The translations under genes and the position numbers were made by a program. Of a DNA stretch of 64,000 nucleotides, positions 45,591-53,736 are shown piece after piece. The notes beneath the pieces are model-generated. The model worked only from the letters and a program-made list of their open reading frames with translations. It was not told the DNA's origin and ran no database searches. How positions within the stretch are numbered: position 1 is the stretch's first letter; each line of letters opens with the position of its first letter. This stretch comes from DATDPM01 sp041498815 (GTDB taxonomy: Bacteria > Pseudomonadota > Alphaproteobacteria > DATDPM01). The DNA is taken from NCBI GenBank assembly GCA_041498815.1, contig JBGQJC010000003.1, positions 1-64,000 on the forward strand, in the 5' to 3' direction.

Positions 45591-48500
45591 TCAGGCTGCC
45601 CGCATGACGAGACGGATTAGGTCCGGAAGCGATGCAACGCCGGTACGCTTCATGACCGCCGCACGATGAGTCTCGACCGTTCGCTGGCTGATCTTCAGGT
45701 TAAAGGCGATCTCTTTGTTGGGCTGGCCTTCAACCACGAGATCCATGACCTCGCGTTCGCGCGGCGTCAACGCGGCGATGCTCGCCGCGGCGGCCTCGCG
45801 CGCGCTCGAACGCTTGGCGGTATCGCCGGCTTGGGTCAAAGCGCGATCGATGCTCGCCTGCAGGACGTCCAGCCGCGCCGGCTTCTCGATGAAATCCATC
45901 GCCCCGGCCTTCATGGCCTGGATCGCCATCGCGATATCGCCGTGGCCGGTGATGACGATGGATGGCAGATCGCGGTTTTCGGCCTTGAGTTGATTAAGCA
46001 GTTCCAGTCCGCTCATCCCCGGCATCAGGCCATCGACGACCAGGCAGCCCTTGCGATCGGCTCGATAAGCCGAGAGGAAGGACTCGGCGCTGGCGTGGAT
46101 TTCGACGGCATGGCCTTGATGCTGAAGCACGTCGCGCATGGACTCGAGCAGGACGGCGTCGTCGTCGACGAGAAAGATTGTGGGGCGCGCTTGATCGAGC
46201 GCCTCTTGGGCCGCTTTGCGAGCGTCGCCGCGGGTCTGAGGCTGCTGTGAGGCCGCGATAAGCTCCTCGATACGCCGGGTCAATTGGTCGACATTGACCG
46301 GTTTGCGGAGATACCCGCAGTCCGCAGCGAGAACCTTTCGCAGAACATCTGTCGCGATATCCCCGGTCAGGACGATGGCGGGTATTTTACGGCTCAGCGC
46401 CTGCCGCAGTTCCTTGATGACCTCGAGTCCTGTGCGGATCCCGGGGAGATTGTAGTCCGCGATGATAACGTCGGGCATGAGCGCGCCGCGTTGCACAAGC
46501 GCGGCTACTTCAAGTCCGTCGATCGCAGCGACGGTCCGGTACCCCTCACCCCGGAACAGAAGCTCAAGCGCTTCGCGAATGGTGGGATCATCTTCAATAA
46601 TCAAAATGGTGCCGGTGCGGTCACTGGCTTTCTCAGATTTGCCCGTTGACAGGTCGGGCTTCTTCTTCATCTCCTTCTTGTCGCCGAACGGCACCTCGAC
46701 TAGGAACACCGAGCCCTTTCCGGCTTCGGAGCGGACTTCAATCCGATGGCCGAGCAGTTCGCCGATACGATGCACGATGGAGAGGCCGAGCCCCAGGCCG
46801 AGAGTGCGCTCGCGCGCAGGATTTCCCAGTTGGTGGTACTCCTCGAATATCGCATCGAGCTGACCCGCCGGAATGCCGATGCCGGTATCCCATATTTCGA
46901 GACGCACCTTATCGCCATCGCGACGGCAGCCGAACAGGATCTTGCCGCGCTTGGTGTACTTGACGGCGTTTGAAAGCAGATTTCGAATCATCTGCGCAAG
47001 CAATAGTGGATCGCTTCTCACCCTCAGGCTGCTGGCAACAACGTGCAGAGAGATGCCCTTTGACTTAGTGAGATACGTGAATTCGGTCTTGAGATGTTCA
47101 AGCACGGTGCTGATCGCGAAGTCGTCGATTTCCGGCTGGACCGTACCCGCCTCGAGCTGATTGATGTCCAGCAGCGTATTCAGCATCCCCGACATCGCAC
47201 CGAGTGTCTCGTCAAGCTTGCCGATGAGGACTTGGGACTCCGCGTCCTTGACCTTCCGCGCCAGGACCCCATGCAGCAAGCTGAGGGTTTGCAGCGGCTG
47301 ACGCAGATCATGGCTCGCCGCCGCCAAGAAACGCGACTTGCCGAGGTTGGCCTTCTCGGCCTTCGATTTCGCGATCTCCAGGGCTTCGGTAATCAGCTTG
47401 CGTTCGGTTATGTCATCGATTGCAAGCAAAATCCTCTGCCCGGCGGCAGGTTCGCCGAGAATTTTGCGCGAGCTCAGCACGAGGACTCGGCGCCCGAGCG
47501 GTGGCAGATCGATCTCTATCTCATGGTCTTCGATCGGGTCGGTTTCCGTCCGCGCGCGATCGAGAAAACTATTCATCGCCGGCACGTCCAGGCGGCCGCT
47601 GCCGACGGCCGTAAGCCCTCGCCCTACGAGCTCGTCCGGCTTTGCCCCAATGATGCGGCAGAAGGAAGAATTGCTCGTCACAACACGCAGCCGCTCGTCC
47701 ACGACGACGAGCGGCTGATGCACGGTGTCGATGACGCTGTCGGCATAAGCCCGTTCCGTCGCGAACTTGAGTTCGGCCGTCTTCGTGACGGAAATATTTT
47801 CAAAGGTCAGAACGACCCCCTGTGTTGCGTCCGCTTGCGTGCGGTAAGGGAACACCCGGCGGCAGTACCAGTCGCCGCTGTGCGACCGTATTTCGCGGCT
47901 CACGGTGGTCAATGTTTTCAGCACGGAACGGATGTCGGTCACGAGGTCGACGTCGTCGAAGCGGTGCGCCAAATCGCCGATGGGCCGTCCGACGTCGGCG
48001 TCGATCGTATTGAGGAGCGACTTGGCGGCGGAAGAGAAAAAGCGGATGTTTAGATCGAGATCGAGAAAGACGATCGCGAGCTCGGAGCTGCGCAATATAT
48101 TTTCAAGGTCATCGGCGGTAGAGCGCTGCTGATTCACGGTGGCCGTTAATTGGGCATTGAGCGCGGTGAGTTCCTCGTTGAGCGACTGCAGCTCTTCTTT
48201 GGAGGTCTCCAATTCTTCGTTGGTCGATTGGTACTCTTCGTTGAGCGACTGAGCTTCTTCATTGATGGCTTCGTGATCTGCATTCGCCTTCTCGAGTTCT
48301 CGGCCGGCGTCTTGAAGCTCCGTCTGTAGCGCTTCCACTATTTTCTCGAGTTCGGTCACCTTCGAGATATCATGCGAATCGACGGGACGTTGCTCGTCGC
48401 CTGCCGCGTGTTGGGGTGCATCGACAAAGCTGACGAGGAAGTATTCCTTGTCAGCGGTCTGGACTGGCCGGACCTCCACTCGCACGGCGATCGAGACCCC

Positions 48501-50333
48501 GTTTCTCTTCACCACGCCATCGGAAACGACAACGAGTGTGCGCTCGCTGCGTGCGCGCTGAAGTGCGGTCCGAAGCTTGCTGCGCAAGCCCTGACGGACC
48601 ATCGCAAGGAGGCCGTGACTGGCATCGCCGGACGGAATCTGCAGATAGTTGTCGGTCGGCCCAAAGTAGTAAAGGCCCTCGTGCTTATGATCGATTAGAA
48701 CCGAAGCGGGTGCGTAGGAGTCCAGCAGCAGCCGTTGGGAGAGTTCTCCGAGATTGATGTCGCGCTGCGGGGCCAACTGCGCCGGCCTTGGCCAGAGCGC
48801 CCGCCGCTGATTACTGGAGCCGAATTGCGGCTTGAACTTGCGACCGCTTCCGACGCCGCGGAACACCCGCAAGTCTGCGGAAATTGGTTCGAAGTCATCA
48901 CGCACATCACCAATACTCTCGGCAATCCCGAGCAGGAGAATTCCGTCCTTGCTTAGGGCGAAGTGCAGCAGTGAAAGCACTCGCTGCTGCACTTCGGGCA
49001 GCAGGTAGATGAGCAGATTCCGGCATGACACGAAGTCAATCTGTGCGAAGGGCGGGTCGATCAAGAGGTCCTGCACGGTGAAAATCACCGTTTCGCGCAG
49101 GGACGAGGCAACGCGGTAATTGCCGGCGTCTTGGATGAAAAAACGCGCCAGGCGCTCGGGCGAAATTTCGGCCTTGAGCGAAGCCGGGTAGACGCCGTTG
49201 CGCGCCGCCGCCACGGCTTGCTCATCGATGTCCGACCCAAACATCTGCAATTTGACGTTCTTCTTTGCCGCCGCGATCTCTTCCAAGAAGATCATCGCGA
49301 GCGAGTAGACTTCTTCGCCCGAACTGCACGCCGGCACCCAGACCCGGATCGGTTGACCCGCCGGATGTTGGCGGACAAGCTCCGGGATCACTTTTGCAGC
49401 GAGCAGCTCGAAAACCGCCGCGTCGCGGAAGAAGCTGGTGACGTGGATCAAAAGGTCCTGTGCGAGGATGTCGATCTCTTTTGCATCGTCGAGCAGAAGC
49501 GCCAAATAGGAACTGACTTCGTCGATCGCATGGATGGCCATCCGCCGCTTTATCCGGCGCATGAGGGTTCCGGGCTTATAGGAGGTAAAGTCGTGCGCGG
49601 CACGTAGCCGCAAGAGATCGGTGATTCGGCTCAGCTCCGGCTCTGCGTCGCCCAACCCCGCGGGGCGCTCCTGATTGTGCAGCAACCGCATCTGCTGTGC
49701 ATACCCTGTCAGGCTCGAGGGTATCTTCTCGATCGGCAGAATAAGATCGACGACGCCCGTATCGATCGCGCTTTGCGGCATCCCGTCTTGGGCGGCCTCA
49801 CCCGGATCTTGCACGACGACCAAGCCGCCGCGGTCCTTGATGGCTTTCACTCCGAGATTGCCGTCCATGCCGGTGCCGGACAGGACCACGCCGATCGCCC
49901 GATCGCCGTAAGCCTCGGCCAAGGATCGCAGGAGAAAGTCGAAGGGCATCCGGGCGCCATGGTGCTCTTTCGGCTCGCTGACAAGCAGGGCGCCGGAGCG
50001 GATCGCGAGGTAGGTGCCTGGCGCTATGACGTAGACGTTATCCGGCTCGATCTGAGTCCCATCGGTCGCTTCGTGCACGGGCATTTTTGTGTGGGGAGCA
50101 AGCAGGTCGACCATCATGCTTTTGTGCGTCGGGTTCAGGTGCTGCACGAAAATAATCGCCATCCCGCTTTTGGGCGGGAAAACCTGTAGGAATTTAGTGA
50201 AAGCCTCCAAGCCGCCCGCCGATGCGCCGACCGCGACCACCGGGAACGGCGCGTCGGCCCCGCGCCCGGTCGCTGGGAGCCGATCTGATTTCGATCGTAC
50301 GGCAATGCTTTGGCTTGTTTGAAGTTTTGTCAC
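45591..50333 (-). CDS. CheB-CheR-PAS-histidine kinase-receiver-receiver/LuxR fusion
   Basis: A 1580-residue, single-chain sensory protein with no signal peptide. Order: CheB methylesterase (about 30-215; triad Ser38, His65, Asp157), CheR methyltransferase (235-495), PAS-like region (530-640), coiled coil of SLNEEYQSTNEELETSKEEL type (660-735), PAS (740-850), PAS (865-980), HisKA (His1008 in AAASHDLRQPL), HATPase (NLLSNAVKY, DTGIGIP, GLGLGLSI), receiver 1 (Asp1293 in IADYNLPG), receiver 2 (Asp1434 in VVDGLMPG), and a FixJ/LuxR-type helix-turn-helix (1520-1580, LTPREREVMDLV...SQRTVETHRAAVM). It therefore joins kinase and DNA-binding output. GTG start at 50333. CheB has no receiver of its own. 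A Crp/Fnr gene is divergent. Confidence 0.92.
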   Translation of the reverse strand: MTKLQTSQSIAVRSKSDRLPATGRGADAPFPVVAVGASAGGLEAFTKFLQVFPPKSGMAIIFVQHLNPTHKSMMVDLLAPHTKMPVHEATDGTQIEPDNVYVIAPGTYLAIRSGALLVSEPKEHHGARMPFDFLLRSLAEAYGDRAIGVVLSGTGMDGNLGVKAIKDRGGLVVVQDPGEAAQDGMPQSAIDTGVVDLILPIEKIPSSLTGYAQQMRLLHNQERPAGLGDAEPELSRITDLLRLRAAHDFTSYKPGTLMRRIKRRMAIHAIDEVSSYLALLLDDAKEIDILAQDLLIHVTSFFRDAAVFELLAAKVIPELVRQHPAGQPIRVWVPACSSGEEVYSLAMIFLEEIAAAKKNVKLQMFGSDIDEQAVAAARNGVYPASLKAEISPERLARFFIQDAGNYRVASSLRETVIFTVQDLLIDPPFAQIDFVSCRNLLIYLLPEVQQRVLSLLHFALSKDGILLLGIAESIGDVRDDFEPISADLRVFRGVGSGRKFKPQFGSSNQRRALWPRPAQLAPQRDINLGELSQRLLLDSYAPASVLIDHKHEGLYYFGPTDNYLQIPSGDASHGLLAMVRQGLRSKLRTALQRARSERTLVVVSDGVVKRNGVSIAVRVEVRPVQTADKEYFLVSFVDAPQHAAGDEQRPVDSHDISKVTELEKIVEALQTELQDAGRELEKANADHEAINEEAQSLNEEYQSTNEELETSKEELQSLNEELTALNAQLTATVNQQRSTADDLENILRSSELAIVFLDLDLNIRFFSSAAKSLLNTIDADVGRPIGDLAHRFDDVDLVTDIRSVLKTLTTVSREIRSHSGDWYCRRVFPYRTQADATQGVVLTFENISVTKTAELKFATERAYADSVIDTVHQPLVVVDERLRVVTSNSSFCRIIGAKPDELVGRGLTAVGSGRLDVPAMNSFLDRARTETDPIEDHEIEIDLPPLGRRVLVLSSRKILGEPAAGQRILLAIDDITERKLITEALEIAKSKAEKANLGKSRFLAAASHDLRQPLQTLSLLHGVLARKVKDAESQVLIGKLDETLGAMSGMLNTLLDINQLEAGTVQPEIDDFAISTVLEHLKTEFTYLTKSKGISLHVVASSLRVRSDPLLLAQMIRNLLSNAVKYTKRGKILFGCRRDGDKVRLEIWDTGIGIPAGQLDAIFEEYHQLGNPARERTLGLGLGLSIVHRIGELLGHRIEVRSEAGKGSVFLVEVPFGDKKEMKKKPDLSTGKSEKASDRTGTILIIEDDPTIREALELLFRGEGYRTVAAIDGLEVAALVQRGALMPDVIIADYNLPGIRTGLEVIKELRQALSRKIPAIVLTGDIATDVLRKVLAADCGYLRKPVNVDQLTRRIEELIAASQQPQTRGDARKAAQEALDQARPTIFLVDDDAVLLESMRDVLQHQGHAVEIHASAESFLSAYRADRKGCLVVDGLMPGMSGLELLNQLKAENRDLPSIVITGHGDIAMAIQAMKAGAMDFIEKPARLDVLQASIDRALTQAGDTAKRSSAREAAAASIAALTPREREVMDLVVEGQPNKEIAFNLKISQRTVETHRAAVMKRTGVASLPDLIRLVMRAA

Positions 50334-50548
50334 TATGGCGCTCTTTTCCGGACCTTGGATCGCGTACGGAGAGGAAGCTTGAGATTACGACGGCAAGATG
50401 CATGCCGCGGGGGCATCGGCATTTTTTCTCCCGGCGCGATATTGCTTGAGTGAGCCACGGTTCAGGTGAAGCAACCGCGCAACAAGCATGGAATATATTA
50501 CCGTTTCAGTCGCGCCGGTACCATCGGAATCTACGTAGTGCTTCAGGA

Positions 50549-50566
50549 CATTGCACAAATGCAATG
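50549..50566. promoter_or_regulatory. Candidate Fnr-type dyad between divergent regulators
   Basis: CATTGCA-CAAA-TGCAATG is a perfect seven-base inverted repeat with a four-base spacer, the spacing of an Fnr box (TTGAT-N4-ATCAA). It lies in the 365-base gap (50334-50698) between the fusion kinase and the first Crp/Fnr gene, about 130 bases before the latter. I see no gene in the gap. Autoregulation is inference. Confidence 0.45.
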
Positions 50567-50698
50567 CCTGTAGGTTGAGTAGAATCCGAGGCTTTCTTTC
50601 GTGTTTATAATCGCTCAACCTCTGGGGAACTCGCCCCTTACGCTTTTGACATTTTGTTCCCGGCGCCAAATTGTTCCGCGCCCAAATTAGAGGAAGAG

Positions 50699-51604
50699 AT
50701 GCGCGAAAACTCATCCCTAGACCTGATGTCGCCAGACCTGATGTCGGCAGACCTGATGTCGTCGCACCTCTACGGCCATGTTGTAGGCCACAGCGGCGCG
50801 ACAATCGGCTCCGGAGTCGAGTGGGTAAGAACCTACGCCAAAAGACCAATTGAAACGCCCGTGAAGAAACAGACCATTATGAAGCGAGCTTCGAAGCCGG
50901 ACGCTGCGGCAATGGAGCTTTCCAGACATTTGATCTCGAAGACGGCGGCTTTGAAGATCAAGACGCTCGCGCGCTTCGACGCCCAGGTTTTCCTCGACAC
51001 GGTCGGCGTGGGGCGATTCATCAGGAAATATAATACGGGAGAAGCCGTGTTTCTGCAGGGCGATCCTGCCGACGCCGTCTTCTACATTCAGAAGGGCAAA
51101 GTCCAGATCGCGATCATTTCCAAGCAAGGTAAGGAAGGCGTGATCGCGGTCCTGGGCGCCGGAGAATTCTTCGGCGAGGGATGTCTGGCCGGCCAGCCCT
51201 TGCATATTGCGACGGCGACGGTGACGGTAGAGTCCGCCATTGTCAAAATCGAGAAACAATCCATGATCCGCGTGCTGCGCGACGAGCCGGCCCTTTCACA
51301 GATGTTCATGTCTTTTCTGCTATCCCGGAATATTCAGTCCGAGGCGGACTTGGTCGATCATCTGTTCAATTCGAGCGAGAAGCGGCTTGCCCGCATACTG
51401 CTGCTACTTGCCGACGTCGGCAGGGATGGGAAGATGGAGACCATTCCCAAGATCAGCCAGGAAATCCTGGCGGCGCGGGTTGGCACGACCCGATCCAGAA
51501 TCAATTTTTTCATGAACAAGTTTCGCAAACTCGGTTTTATCGAATACAAAAACGGGCCGCTGACAATCCACGCCTCTCTTCTGAACGTCATCGTTCGTGA
51601 ATAA
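50699..51604 (+). CDS. Crp/Fnr-family regulator with extended N-terminus (paralog 1)
   Basis: A 301-residue regulator. The cyclic-nucleotide-binding-like beta-roll spans about residues 100-215 (TGEAVFLQGDPADAVFYIQ, VLGAGEFFGEGCLAGQ). A long helix follows (MFMSFLLSRNIQSEADLVDHL), then a winged helix-turn-helix (about 250-301, QEILAARVGTTRSRINFFMN). No N-terminal Fnr cysteine cluster is seen, so it is not an oxygen sensor of the Fnr kind. ATG 50699 follows AGGAAGAG. The first ~95 residues have no equivalent in the two paralogs at 62.5-64 kb and include a DLMS repeat; ATG 50879 is another plausible start. Divergent from the large sensory fusion. Confidence 0.88.
   Translation: MRENSSLDLMSPDLMSADLMSSHLYGHVVGHSGATIGSGVEWVRTYAKRPIETPVKKQTIMKRASKPDAAAMELSRHLISKTAALKIKTLARFDAQVFLDTVGVGRFIRKYNTGEAVFLQGDPADAVFYIQKGKVQIAIISKQGKEGVIAVLGAGEFFGEGCLAGQPLHIATATVTVESAIVKIEKQSMIRVLRDEPALSQMFMSFLLSRNIQSEADLVDHLFNSSEKRLARILLLLADVGRDGKMETIPKISQEILAARVGTTRSRINFFMNKFRKLGFIEYKNGPLTIHASLLNVIVRE
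50719..50763 (+). repeat. Three 15-base tandem repeats at the start of the Crp/Fnr gene
   Basis: The unit AGACCTGATGTCG plus two bases recurs three times with a 15-base period, encoding DLMSP, DLMSA and DLMSS. Each unit contains an in-frame ATG, so copy-number change would alter the N-terminus and the available start codons without shifting the frame. Confidence 0.8.
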
Positions 51605-51752
51605 CCGGCGCAGGCGTTGTCTCTGAACGCCGCAATGCGGGTTCAAAATGGACCGGCACCCGCCCGCGACATTTCATAATATTTCCGCTTAAGAAAGTGA
51701 CTCCGCCCTTGGGGCAAGCGCAGCCGTCGGTCGCGTTGTGTGAACCGAAAAC

Positions 51753-52323
51753 TCAGACACGAATGTAATGATGATGCAATCCGCCGAGGAGTGGGCTCGA
51801 TCGAATCGCCCCCTTGTACTGAACTGGGCCAGGAACCGGTGCATCCTTGTTCAAGGAGCGGTGGGTTCTGACCTCGTTGTAATGGCGAGCGTAGGCGGCG
51901 AGGATACGCCGCAGATGGGATTCACCGATCACCACGACATGGTCGAGGCATTCGCGTCGGATTGAGCGAATGAGCCGTTCCACGTACCCATTTTGCCAAG
52001 GTGAGTGAGGTGCGATCGGGTGATCGCGGATGCCCATCGTCCGCAGTCGTCTAGTCACGACAGCGCCATAGGAGCGGTCGCGATCACGAATCAGATACCG
52101 AGGCGTCTGGTACCAGGGGAATGCCTCGGTGATCTGACGGGCAATCCACTCAGCGGTCGGGTTCGTCGTTACGTTAGTCCAGATCAATTGGCGCCGGCCC
52201 AGTCGCATGATCACGATTGCATATAAGAGCTTGAAGCCAAGGGTCGGCACGACAAGCAGATCAATCGCGGCGATCTCGGGCGCGTGGTTGTACAAGAAGG
52301 TGCGCCAACCCTGAGATGGCGGT
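51753..52323 (-). pseudogene. IS transposase remnant (integrase core, N-terminus lost)
   Basis: The minus strand encodes about 190 residues of an integrase-core transposase of the type spread widely in alphaproteobacteria. It includes AAIDLLVVPTLGFKLLYA (first catalytic Asp), PRYLIRDRDRSYG (second Asp), PWQNGYVERLIRSIRREC (catalytic Glu) and the usual HYNEVRTHRSLNKDAP...LGGLHHHYIRV end. The N-terminal DNA-binding part is missing: the frame runs at about 52323 straight into sequence antisense to a DNA methylase. TGTGAACCGAAAACTC at about 51737-51752 may be one IS end. Probably immobile. Confidence 0.8.
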
Positions 52324-52550
52324 CCGCAGCGCCGGACGATGTCCTCGACGCATTCCTGGGCAGCGGCACGACGGTGATGGCGGCCGAGCGAACCGGCCGG
52401 CACTGCTTTGGCCTTGAAATCGACCCGCTCTACATCGACACCATCATCCGCCGCTGGCAGGCCTACAGCGGGGACGTCGGCCGGCATGCGGTGACGGAGC
52501 GCTCCTTTGCTCAGCTTGAGACCGAAGCCGGAGGCCGCCATACCGCATAA
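52323..52550 (+). pseudogene. C-terminal piece of a DNA methyltransferase
   Basis: From about 52335 the plus strand reads DDVLDAFLGSGTTVMAAERT, then GRHCFGLEIDPLYIDTIIRR and a short tail. This is the SAM-binding end of an N6-adenine/N4-cytosine methylase of the phage or orphan type. Everything before the FLGSGTT motif, including the catalytic D/N-PPY block, is gone and replaced by the IS remnant. It cannot be active. A DUF5681 gene overlaps its end, a pairing often seen in prophages. Confidence 0.75.
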
Positions 52551-52776
52551 TCAAAAAGGCGACTACGAAATCGGCTACAAGAAGCCACCGCAGCGCGCCC
52601 AGTTCCAAAAAGGGCAATCGGGCAATCCGAAATGGCGGCCAAAAGGGTCGAAGAATCTGGCAACCCTTTTGGAGAAAGCGCTGGATGAACGGGTGACCGC
52701 AATCGAAAACGGCAAGCGCAAGACTATGACCAAGCGCCAGGCAATGTTGAAGCGGCTGGTGAACGACGTCCGCTAG
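52516..52776 (+). CDS. DUF5681 protein, probably truncated
   Basis: About 86 residues with the DUF5681 signature DYEIGYKKPPQRAQFQKGQS, NPKWRPKGSKNLATLLEKAL and KRKTMTKRQAMLKRLVND. The family is small, of unknown function, and usually lies near phage-type DNA methylases and terminases. TTG 52516 (or 52507) is the only start option. Family members normally go on for some tens of residues after the LVN motif; here a stop comes at once, so the 3' part may be lost. It overlaps the methylase remnant by 35 bases. Confidence 0.65.
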   Translation: MRPKPEAAIPHNQKGDYEIGYKKPPQRAQFQKGQSGNPKWRPKGSKNLATLLEKALDERVTAIENGKRKTMTKRQAMLKRLVNDVR

Positions 52777-53087
52777 CGAATTTGGAAGATGAATTCGATT
52801 GGGGGCGGTGGATAGGGAACATAGACGACCGGCGGCGGCGCGTAGATATACCGTGTGCTGCCGTAATAATCGTAGGCGCGATACCCATCATTATCGTAGC
52901 CGCGATATTCATCGCGGTCGCGCCCGTTCCACCCGTGGTGTTGCTCGTTGCGTCCGCGATTTCCATCGCCATTGTCCGCCAGCACCGGCCCTGCGGCCAG
53001 GCCGATCACGGCGCCAAGGGTGAGCGCCGCTATGAGTCTGCCGCTGTTCAGACGGATTCCGTTGCTTCGGGCCATAAGATTTTTCAT
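52773..53087 (-). CDS. Small exported Tyr/Asp/Arg-rich protein, unknown
   Basis: A 104-residue protein with a clear signal peptide (LIAALTLGAVIGLAAGPVLA) and a short mature region rich in Asp, Arg, Gly and Tyr (RDEYRGYDNDGYRAYDYYG), ending in a Pro-rich segment (APPPVVYVPYPPPP). Similar low-complexity periplasmic proteins are frequent in soil alphaproteobacteria; no function is known. ATG 53087 follows GAGGAGAGGC, a strong ribosome site. It converges with the DUF5681 remnant and may belong with the envelope genes that follow on the same strand. Confidence 0.65.
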   Translation of the reverse strand: MKNLMARSNGIRLNSGRLIAALTLGAVIGLAAGPVLADNGDGNRGRNEQHHGWNGRDRDEYRGYDNDGYRAYDYYGSTRYIYAPPPVVYVPYPPPPIEFIFQIR

Positions 53088-53165
53088 GATGCCTCTCCTC
53101 TTCTTTGTTGATGCAGCCGCCGTCGTGGCACGTGATCGGTGCGAGAACTCGCTCGCGGCCGGGTG

Positions 53166-53657
53166 CTATTTGCTGCTGCTGTGCTGGTCGTGATGTCCGG
53201 GCTGCCGGAACATGGCATCGGCAGTTTTCTTCTGGTCGCCCGACATGCCGGCGTAAAGCGTCTCGAAAACCGGGATCAACTGCGCGAGGCCATCGACGTG
53301 CGCCTGGGCGAGCTCCCGATAGGAGTGAAGATCATCGACGGCGCTCATGGTCTTCGCATTTTGCGACTTGTCCGTGAGAATTTCCCGGATCGTCTTCGCA
53401 TTGTCCCGCATCACCTGCGCGACGTTGTCCCACTGGGCTGTCTGTTGAGCGGTGATATGGAGCTTCTTGTGAAGATCCGCGATCCGGTCCTCGACGCGAT
53501 CGGCCGAGGAACGCTCGGCCTGGGTTTTGTCGGTCGAAGCCAGCGGGACAGGAGTCTGCTCCGCCGCGGCCGCGGGTAGTGCCTGCGCAAAAACGACGAC
53601 GCCCAGGAGCGCGGCCGTCGCCAGGACATAGGTGGTTCGGTCGGTGATTTTCATCAT
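53166..53657 (-). CDS. Spy/CpxP-like periplasmic protein
   Basis: A 163-residue exported helical protein: signal peptide (residues 5-33, ending ALPAAAA), then LHKKLHITAQQTAQWDNVAQ and ELAQAHVDGLAQLIPVF, the LTxxQ-type helices of Spy/CpxP-like proteins. These act as ATP-free periplasmic chaperones or stress sensors in E. coli. The C-terminus is GHHDQHSSSK. The start is one of two adjacent ATGs (53657 or 53654). It lies 79 bases downstream of the FecR/DUF6600 gene on the same strand, which suggests a shared envelope-stress role. Confidence 0.7.
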   Translation of the reverse strand: MMKITDRTTYVLATAALLGVVVFAQALPAAAAEQTPVPLASTDKTQAERSSADRVEDRIADLHKKLHITAQQTAQWDNVAQVMRDNAKTIREILTDKSQNAKTMSAVDDLHSYRELAQAHVDGLAQLIPVFETLYAGMSGDQKKTADAMFRQPGHHDQHSSSK

Positions 53658-53736
53658 GGTGGAAGTCCTCTGTTGCGTGTTGCGGTGGAGCGCCGGGATT
53701 GCCGACTTCGGTATTTGTCGGCGAGCGGGTATTATC

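Noticed and set aside
45104..45607. Plus-strand frame across the TCCCTG tract and repeat copy 2
   Set aside because: It crosses a structured repeat, a tRNA fragment and a palindrome, and its residues follow those elements rather than any family.
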